From contig NZ_CP066356.1 in NCBI RefSeq assembly GCF_023278185.1, positions 1,852,001-1,916,000 of the forward strand: a stretch of 64,000 bases of DNA, written 5' to 3'. Below, piece after piece: positions 58,030 through 64,000 of the stretch; position 1 is the first letter of the stretch, and each line of letters opens with the position of its first letter. This stretch comes from Bradyrhizobium elkanii USDA 76 (lineage in GTDB: Bacteria; Pseudomonadota; Alphaproteobacteria; Rhizobiales; Xanthobacteraceae). The position numbers and the translations under genes were made by a program. The notes beneath the pieces were generated by a model, which was not told the DNA's origin, did no database searches, and saw nothing but the letters and a program-made list of their open reading frames with translations.

Positions 58030-58115
58030 GTATGGGCGAAGGGTCATTGCCCGCCTGAAGCACCCGGACGAAAGTCCCGCTCTCATGGTACTCGAGCCAG
58101 GCCCTTGACCGATGG
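58030..58115 (-). pseudogene. Fragment with TFVRVLQAGND tail
   Basis: WLEYHESGTFVRVLQAGNDP. Fourth copy of the tail seen at 9926, 44804 and 51268. No start. Confidence 0.4.
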
Positions 58116-58650
58116 CGTGCTGCAGCCAACCTAATACTTGGCTGGCGTCGCCTTGCGCAACCACCGGTAGAGAAAAAATCCGTGGACGCCCGCATAATCG
58201 AAAGTAGTGGGAAGCAGGCTCTCCACGGCGCCGCGCTGGGGACGGCGGCAGCATTTACCCGCGGCGGGGAATTGATTTCTTAACTCAAACCTTGGGTCCG
58301 GTGATCGCGAAGCTTGAGAACTTCCGAAGCGGTCCCTTGCCGGAAATTGGGCTTCATCCGCGATAGGTCGGGCCATGGGCTTTGCCGGTCATCATGTCCC
58401 GCTGAAACGTAACCCCGCGCCCATTATGCCGGGAGTGCCGCCGTCTCTTAAGAGTGGTCGCTGACAAGAGACGGCAAGGCACCCCTGCGCACGGATATCC
58501 CCAGCCTCGTTGTCCACATCCGCAACTCCTTGAAGCTGCAGCAAAGACGAATGCCCTCGGAGCGCGCACCATAAACCCACGTATTGTTCGGGAAACGAAT
58601 ATCGCCGGCGGCCTAGTTTCAAGTGCAGAAGCGATGTTTGCCTTCGGGGT
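58116..58650. other. Decayed sequence, nothing recognised
   Basis: Open frames only by chance; Arg/Pro-rich. Confidence 0.35.
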
Positions 58651-58654
58651 CGAT

Positions 58655-58795
58655 GCCGTAGCCCGTCGACATTCGCCGTCGCCCGCTCGTAACTGGCCTT
58701 CAACTGCTTGACCTGCTGGCGTGTTTGCGCGAGCGATGCCTCGAGCTGGTTGACTTTGTACTGGAACTGCGCCGGATCGATACGAAACAGCATCG
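58655..58795 (-). pseudogene. HlyD/membrane-fusion protein fragment
   Basis: LFRIDPAQFQYKVNQLEASL then AQTRQQVKQLKASYERATAN: the start of the coiled-coil hairpin of an HlyD/EmrA-type membrane fusion protein. Both ends are missing. Confidence 0.6.
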
Positions 58796-58799
58796 CGCC

Positions 58800-59549
58800 G
58801 GCGACCGCGGTGGTGTGCCTGGCACATGGGATAGGTTGATTGTCCGGGCGTCATCGACCCGCGACCCGTCTAGAAATGGTATCCGCGCGACAGGGAGAGG
58901 TCTGGCGCTTCTGGTAGGTCAAGTTGAGAAATTGGCCGGAGCTGGTCGGAAGGAAGCAGACGAGGAGCACCACGCGCCTACGGCACGATGCCGGCACCGA
59001 ATACGGGCTTTCGATATTCCGCGACAGAGGTCGATTTCGCCTGACCTACAGGCGAAGGTCTTTCAACGTTCCGCTTTGTTGGGATAAATCTGTGCTCGCC
59101 ACACGGGCTCATGAACTGCCCTATGCGAAGGATTGGATGATGTATCGTAGGTTTGGTTGGTGTGGGGAAAGGCGGTAGCGCTCCCCCGCTACCATGCGTC
59201 CAGGCTACGATCGTTTGCGATTTCGCACCCTCAATAGTGGCGAATCTCGGAGCCAACCGACCCGTCTTGCATGTACCGAGTGGCTGCGCATCACGCCATT
59301 GCCGGCGCCGCATTCGGATCAGGCACATCGAATATGACCAATGCCAAGACCATCGGCCGCCGTGCTGTGATTCCGGCATTCAGCGACGTTGGTCACGAAG
59401 TGCGCTATTCCATTCCCGAAAGTCAACGCGAACCTGACGGGCCAATCGCTCAACCGACCAAGCCGAGAACGCGTAACGAAGTGGATGAAGCGACCGATAG
59501 CCGTGCTGCGTAGAATATTTGTGACCGAGTTGTTGTCTCTGGCGCTGAG
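58800..59549. other. 750 bp without a recognised gene
   Basis: Several 60-130 codon frames on both strands, none with a ribosome site or family features. Border between the decayed mosaic and the TRAP operon. Confidence 0.4.
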
Positions 59550-61079
59550 CTAGGAGCGCTTTTCGAGCCGCGGCCGTGGCCCTTCGGTGATGCGGAATCG
59601 GGACAGCACGTCGGTGCGAATGGCGCCGCGGAGGATCTTGCCGATTCCGTTGCGCGGCAATTCGTCGAGGGCAATCAGCAGGCGCGGGCGCTTGTAGTCG
59701 GTCATGGTCGGCACCACGCGATTGATGCGCTCCTCCCAGCCCGGCGCAGGATTTTCCACCGCTGCCAGAATGACCTCGCCCCAATAGTCCGAGGGAATGC
59801 CGACCACCGCGACTTCCGATGGCTGCAGCGCCGGCGCAAGCAATCGTTCGACCTCTTCCGGCGCAACTTTGTAGCCGCCCGACTTGATGACGTCGGCGCT
59901 ACGGCCGATGAGGTGCAGCCGGCCGCGTGCATCGACGTAGCCGAGATCGCCGGTTTCGTGGAATTCATTCGGTGCGAGCGCGCTAAAACCCTCGGTGGTG
60001 CGATACCCGGTCATCAGGTGTTGTGCACGGATCAGAACCTCGCCGTTGCCGCCCGCCGGGGCCGGCCGGCCGTCCTCGCCGCGGATGACGATCTCAACAC
60101 CAGGAGCGGGCCAGCCGACGCAGGCGTCCTCGCCTCCGGATGCATACCAGGACTCAGTTTCCTCGGCTTCAAGCACCGTGATCGGATTGAATACTTCGCT
60201 CTTGCCATAGGTGACCCGCACCACGGGGCCGAACATCTCCTTGACGCGCGCGTAGAGCGTGGGCTTCAGCACCGCCGTGCCGCAGAAGATCGTGCGCAGC
60301 GACGAGAACTGGCGCGTGCCCGCGGCAGCCACGATCTTTGCGAGCACGGTCGGCGGCGCAAACATGGCATCGCATGCGCCGCGTTCGAGCATATCAAGCA
60401 CGCGCGGCGGGTCGACGCCGTCGAGCAGTGTCACGGCCGCACCCGACGACAGATAGGCATGCGTCATCAACGAGGAGCCGTGCGAGAATGGCGTCATCAG
60501 CAGGACATTGCTGCCGGCATCCGGGCGGAACGGCAGGTTCGCCCGCAGCAATATGTTGGCCGTCCAGCGGCCGATCTGGCTGTGAACCGCGCCTTTCGGG
60601 CGTCCGGTGGTACCCGAGGTAAAGACGATACGCGCCGGCGCGTCGCCGTCGACCTGCGGGAGGGCGTCCGGATCCAACGCGGTCCGTTCGATGCTTTCGA
60701 CCTCGATGATGCTCGGACCGCCGGCAGCCTTTTCGGTCGCGAGGGCCGCGCCGGTGATCAACAGGCGAGCGTTGGCGACCGCGAGGCAGTAAGCGCGTTC
60801 GTCGCTGCTCAGCGCAGGGTTGATCGGGACTTCGACGGCGCCCGCCAGCATGACGCCGAAAGTTGCCGCAACGGCGTCGGCGCTGTTGCGGAACAATGTA
60901 GCCACGGCATCTCCCGGGCCGACCCCGGCCTGCATCAGGGCATCCGCAACGCCGGCGGCTTTGGCGAACAATTCCGCATAGGATGTTGTGCCGGCGGCGT
61001 CGACGACGGCCGGCCTGTTGCCGTAGCGGAGCGCGAGCGCGGAGAATTCGTCGGCCCAATGGATCGATTTCGATGACAT
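59550..61079 (-). CDS. Acyl-CoA synthetase, AMP-binding
   Basis: 509 residues starting MSSKSIHWADEFSALALRYG. Class I adenylate-forming enzyme: P-loop ARIVFTSGTTGRPKGAVHSQ, then FGPVVRVTYGKSE, then the hinge-region GEVLIRAQHLMTGYRTTEGF, HETGDLGYVDARGRLHLIGR and the C-terminal SGGYKVAPEEVERLL; catalytic lysine near PRNGIGKILRG. Activates a carboxylic acid to its CoA thioester. It follows the TRAP permease by 32 bp, suggesting that the imported acid is the substrate. Confidence 0.92.
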   Translation of the reverse strand: MSSKSIHWADEFSALALRYGNRPAVVDAAGTTSYAELFAKAAGVADALMQAGVGPGDAVATLFRNSADAVAATFGVMLAGAVEVPINPALSSDERAYCLAVANARLLITGAALATEKAAGGPSIIEVESIERTALDPDALPQVDGDAPARIVFTSGTTGRPKGAVHSQIGRWTANILLRANLPFRPDAGSNVLLMTPFSHGSSLMTHAYLSSGAAVTLLDGVDPPRVLDMLERGACDAMFAPPTVLAKIVAAAGTRQFSSLRTIFCGTAVLKPTLYARVKEMFGPVVRVTYGKSEVFNPITVLEAEETESWYASGGEDACVGWPAPGVEIVIRGEDGRPAPAGGNGEVLIRAQHLMTGYRTTEGFSALAPNEFHETGDLGYVDARGRLHLIGRSADVIKSGGYKVAPEEVERLLAPALQPSEVAVVGIPSDYWGEVILAAVENPAPGWEERINRVVPTMTDYKRPRLLIALDELPRNGIGKILRGAIRTDVLSRFRITEGPRPRLEKRS

Positions 61080-61111
61080 GCTCGAGCTCTCCGTCGTGAC
61101 CATCCGCGATG

Positions 61112-62395
61112 CTAACCCGCGCCATAGACCAGATTGGGTAGCCAAAGCGAAAGCTGCGGGACATAGGTGATGATCGCAAGGCACAGCAGCAGCAGACCGA
61201 GGAACGGCAGAACGCCGCGCACCACTTCGGTAACCGGCGCCGTCGAAATCGTGGCCAGCACGTAGAGGTTCAGTCCGACCGGGGGATGAACCAGCGCGAT
61301 CTCCATGTTGTGGGTGAAGACGATCGCGAAATGGACGGGATCGATTCCGAGCGGTTTCAGCGCTGGCGCAAGGATCGGCATCACCACCAGCAGCGTGGCG
61401 GCGACCTCGAGGAAGCATCCGAGCACGAGCAGCAGCACGTTGATCGCGAGCAGGAATTGCCAGGGATGAAGCTGGTTGTCGAGCGTGAACTTCACCAGCG
61501 ACGCCGGAATGCCCGAGTCCGTCATCCAGTGGCCGAACGCCAAGGCGGTCGCGACGATGATCATGATCGTCGCGGCGCTCTTGATTGCCTCGGCGATCAC
61601 CTCGAGCGTCTGGCTGACCTTAAAGCCGCGATAGAAGAACAGGCTGACGAGAAGCGCCACCGTGGCCGAAACCGCGGCGGCTTCGGTGACCGTCATCAGG
61701 CCGCCGTAGATTCCGACCATCACGATGAAAGGCACGCAAAGGGCGGGCAGGGCATTGAGGCTCATCCGCACCAGTTCGACGCGTGGCACGGCCGGCTCGC
61801 GCGGCAGCTCGTATTTGTGCGAGTAGTAGAACACCCAGCCGAAGAACATCGCTGCCTGCAGCAGCCCGGGCATGATGCCGGCCAGGAACAGGCGCGGCAC
61901 GGACTGCTCTGCGATCAGCCCGTAAAGAATCAGCGACAGGCTGGGAGGAATCACGATGCCGATCGTGCCGGAAGCGCCGACCACGCCAAGCGCAAAATGA
62001 CGGGGATAGCCGCGCTCGATCATCGCCGGCACCAGAATGGTGCCCATGGCGAGCGCGGTCGCAACTGAGGAGCCGCAGATCGCGGCAAATAGGGTGCATG
62101 ACACCACCGTCACGAGACCGAGCGCGCCCCGCAATCGTCCGAACCAGGCGATCGCGACATCGACCAGCGCCTTGGCGACGCCGCCGCGCCGCATGAATGC
62201 GGCGGCCATCACGAACAGCGGCAAGGCCATCAGTGTGCTGGAATTCATTTCATCGGCGATCTTCTGTGCGATCGCTACCAGAGGCTGGTCGCTGAAACCG
62301 AACAGGACTGCCGCGCAGAGACCCAACACCAGAAAGATCGGCATTCCCGCGCAGAGCAGCCCGAAGAACATCAGCAGGAAAAGCATCGTCCACAT
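61112..62395 (-). CDS. dctM: TRAP transporter large permease DctM
   Basis: 427 residues starting MWTMLFLLMFFGLLCAGMPI. Eleven or twelve membrane segments with family motifs: GVVGASGTIGIVIPPSLSLI, MPLFVMAAAFMRRGG-like ALPLFVMAAAFMRRGGVAKA, and PPVGLNLYVLATI near the end. Part of a sodium-driven uptake system with DctQ and DctP. Confidence 0.95.
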   Translation of the reverse strand: MWTMLFLLMFFGLLCAGMPIFLVLGLCAAVLFGFSDQPLVAIAQKIADEMNSSTLMALPLFVMAAAFMRRGGVAKALVDVAIAWFGRLRGALGLVTVVSCTLFAAICGSSVATALAMGTILVPAMIERGYPRHFALGVVGASGTIGIVIPPSLSLILYGLIAEQSVPRLFLAGIMPGLLQAAMFFGWVFYYSHKYELPREPAVPRVELVRMSLNALPALCVPFIVMVGIYGGLMTVTEAAAVSATVALLVSLFFYRGFKVSQTLEVIAEAIKSAATIMIIVATALAFGHWMTDSGIPASLVKFTLDNQLHPWQFLLAINVLLLVLGCFLEVAATLLVVMPILAPALKPLGIDPVHFAIVFTHNMEIALVHPPVGLNLYVLATISTAPVTEVVRGVLPFLGLLLLCLAIITYVPQLSLWLPNLVYGAG

Positions 62396-62505
62396 CGTGT
62401 CGGTCTCGTTGTTGCTGGACCTGAAGCGTCCCGATGCGGGACCACGACGGTCAGTTTACCGATGGCAGATCGGTCATTAAGACGGCTGACGTCGCCGCCG
62501 ATCGC

Positions 62506-63009
62506 TCAGTGATCGTGAACGGCGATGACCATGGTGGCGGGATCGAAGCGGAAGACGAGCAAATAAAGCTTGATGAGGTAGCGCAACAGCATCAGCACGG
62601 CGCCGGTCAGGATGGCCGAGTAGTAGATCCACATCGGGAATTCGAGGCCCGTGATGCTGCGCTCGTCGAGGCTGCGGGCGACGTCGGCAACCTGGAAGCC
62701 GAAATAGGCCAGGCCGCCACAAAACAAGATCGCGACACAGCAGTTGAATGCCTCGACCCATCTTTGCCCTTGCGGCGGCAACAGTCGCAGGACGACGTCG
62801 GGCCTGACATGCCCATCGGTCCGGACCAACTGGCTCGACGCCAGAAACACCGCCCAGACCGTCAGATAGACCACTACCTCCTCGCCATTGATGAAAGCGA
62901 AGTTCTTGTTCACGTAACGGCCGATGACCTGAAAGGTCCCGACCGTCAGCGCGGCGGCGCCGAGAACTCCTATCAAGAGGAGTTCAAGCCTGTTCCAGAC
63001 CTTCATCAT
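62506..63009 (-). CDS. dctQ: TRAP transporter small permease DctQ
   Basis: 167 residues starting MMKVWNRLELLLIGVLGAAA. Four membrane segments, with GRYVNKNFAFINGEEVVVYL and RTDGHVRPDVVLRLLPPQGQ, the conserved DctQ loop. About 110 bp before dctM and 9 bp after the dctP stop. Confidence 0.93.
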   Translation of the reverse strand: MMKVWNRLELLLIGVLGAAALTVGTFQVIGRYVNKNFAFINGEEVVVYLTVWAVFLASSQLVRTDGHVRPDVVLRLLPPQGQRWVEAFNCCVAILFCGGLAYFGFQVADVARSLDERSITGLEFPMWIYYSAILTGAVLMLLRYLIKLYLLVFRFDPATMVIAVHDH

Positions 63010-63018
63010 GGGTGGCAA

Positions 63019-64000
63019 TCAATGGCCGATGGTCGTTACATCCGCCTGCACCTGCTGCAGCAAGGCGGGCGAAATCCGCAACTCCTTCGCGATGCCGTCC
63101 TGCAAAGGCAGCATCTTGGCGCGGACCTCAGCGAGCGCGCTCTCGGACGGCGAAACGAACACGACGCCGTTCTTCTCCAGCGTGTGGCGCGCCTCGGTCT
63201 GAGCTTCTTCCATGCTCTTGCGGTAGGCATGGATGTTCTCCTGCCAGAGGTCGATGACCAGCTTCTGGAGATCCGGCGGCAGCTTCCTGTAGAAGCTCTC
63301 GCTGATCATCGGCACGTAGAACCCGACGAATTCGCGATCCGCAAAGCCATATTTCACGCCGGATTCCCAGAGCTTTGCGCTGGCAAGGCTTTCATCGGTC
63401 GAGCTCAGCCCGTCGAACGTGCCTTGCGACAGCGCCAGCGGAACGTCCGGCCATGCCGTCACGTTCGGTGACGCGCCGAAGAATTTGGCGCGTGCCGACT
63501 GTCCCGCGCCGCCGGAGTTGCGGATCTTCATGCCGGCCTGGTCGGCGAAGTCGCGGATCGGCTTGTTGGTGCTGTAGGTGTTTTGATATCCGAGCTGCAG
63601 CCAGGGGCCGAGCAATTTGACATCGAGCTTGCTCTCGAATTGCTTGTTGATGATCTCGCCGATCTTGCCGTCGGCAGCAGCATAGACGACCGGGTAGGGC
63701 TGCCCGAAAAATGCCGGCAGCTGGAAGACGTCTGCATCGGGGACGAAGCCGGTCAGCACCCAGGTGCCGGGGATCGCCATCTCGACGGCGCCCTGACGCA
63801 GCGCCTTCACCACGTCGCGGTCGCGAAACAACTGGCCGCTGTGGAACAGCTCGGTCGTGATCCGGCCGCCTGATTTTTCCTGCAGCTTCTTCAGGTAGTC
63901 GGCGGCGGACAATGTCCGTCCGTGTGTCGCCGACGTGTCCACCGAAGCCCGCAGCTTGAACTGAGGTTCGGCTGCTAGCGCTCCCTGGCTGCACTGAATC
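63019..64000 (-). CDS. dctP: TRAP transporter substrate-binding protein DctP (5' end outside window)
   Basis: About 327 residues visible, entering from the right edge as GALAAEPQFKLRASVDTSAT; the signal peptide is cut off. TRAP solute-receptor fold: YLKKLQEKSGGRITTELFHS, VKALRQGAVEMAIPGTWVL, FADQAGMKIRNSGGAGQSAR (the conserved Arg that salt-bridges the substrate carboxylate lies in this region) and LALSQGTFDGLSSTDESLAS. Periplasmic binder of an organic acid. First gene of the dctPQM-acyl-CoA synthetase operon in this window. Confidence 0.93.
   Translation of the reverse strand, partial: IQCSQGALAAEPQFKLRASVDTSATHGRTLSAADYLKKLQEKSGGRITTELFHSGQLFRDRDVVKALRQGAVEMAIPGTWVLTGFVPDADVFQLPAFFGQPYPVVYAAADGKIGEIINKQFESKLDVKLLGPWLQLGYQNTYSTNKPIRDFADQAGMKIRNSGGAGQSARAKFFGASPNVTAWPDVPLALSQGTFDGLSSTDESLASAKLWESGVKYGFADREFVGFYVPMISESFYRKLPPDLQKLVIDLWQENIHAYRKSMEEAQTEARHTLEKNGVVFVSPSESALAEVRAKMLPLQDGIAKELRISPALLQQVQADVTTIGH

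Noticed and set aside
9311..58035. CRISPR-like array from the repeated hairpins
   Set aside because: Copies are dispersed over 49 kb, differ in sequence and lack regular spacing or cas genes.
59913..61076. Long plus-strand open frame of 387 codons
   Set aside because: Exactly antisense to the acyl-CoA synthetase, whose motifs are complete. The plus frame is His/Arg-rich without a family.
62434..63471. Plus-strand open frame of 345 codons across dctQ-dctP
   Set aside because: Antisense shadow of two clear TRAP genes, a common effect in GC-rich DNA.

Overview
The window looks like an accessory, stress-oriented region of a Bradyrhizobium-type alphaproteobacterium (Nitrobacteraceae). This is an inference. 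It rests on GC-rich codon use, a ROSE-type RNA thermometer in front of a small heat-shock gene, several GGAAC-N16/17-nGTT promoters of the alphaproteobacterial EcfG (PhyR general stress) type, a class II UvrA, an OprB porin, and many tiny proteins of kinds I associate with this genus. No tRNA, rRNA, CRISPR array or replication origin was seen.

Layout. 1-2.4 kb: two Hsp20 genes under a ROSE element, then a MarC-family protein. 3.0-7.3 kb: a decayed phage graveyard (IS66 scrap, DnaB-like helicase, terminase, holin-like gene) interrupted by an intact HigA antitoxin with a frameshifted HigB. 7.3-14.8 kb: small proteins, a Crp/Fnr regulator, an OprB porin and the first two copies of a repeated 5' leader. 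14.9-34.6 kb: the stress core. It holds a manganese catalase-DUF892 fusion, frameshifted PAP2 and cupin genes, two DUF3147 proteins, a ROK-like remnant, DUF2934, DUF4142, inorganic pyrophosphatase, DUF892, a FAD-Rieske oxidoreductase, a DadA-like oxidoreductase, an ATP-dependent DNA ligase, a cysteine hydrolase, UvrA2, an SDR and a PRC-barrel protein. 36.0-38.9 kb: an apparently intact IS66-family element with a passenger gene. 39-59.5 kb: a mosaic of very small genes, single-membrane-span peptides, repeated hairpins, repeated leaders and broken genes (DUF72, FdhD, NRPS, adenylate cyclase, HlyD), plus one HisKA_2-type histidine kinase. 59.5-64.0 kb: an ordinary metabolic operon, an acyl-CoA synthetase with a DctPQM TRAP transporter.

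How it fits together. At least seven sites match or nearly match the EcfG promoter. They stand before the Crp/Fnr gene, a small exported protein, the Mn-catalase fusion, the divergent DUF892-ppa / FAD-Rieske pair, the cysteine hydrolase, the 32.4-33.5 kb SDR operon and a 71-residue membrane-anchored protein. This ties much of the window to the general stress response.

The most unusual signal is a roughly 80-nt leader present four times (7.8, 9.0, 42.9 and 47.7 kb). In every copy a conserved GCUCCCGCCUGCA segment can pair with the Shine-Dalgarno sequence of the next gene. One copy precedes the Crp/Fnr regulator and three precede members of one small-protein family. A second paired-hairpin leader precedes two other paralogues, and about ten GGCC-stem hairpins recur near very short membrane-peptide genes.
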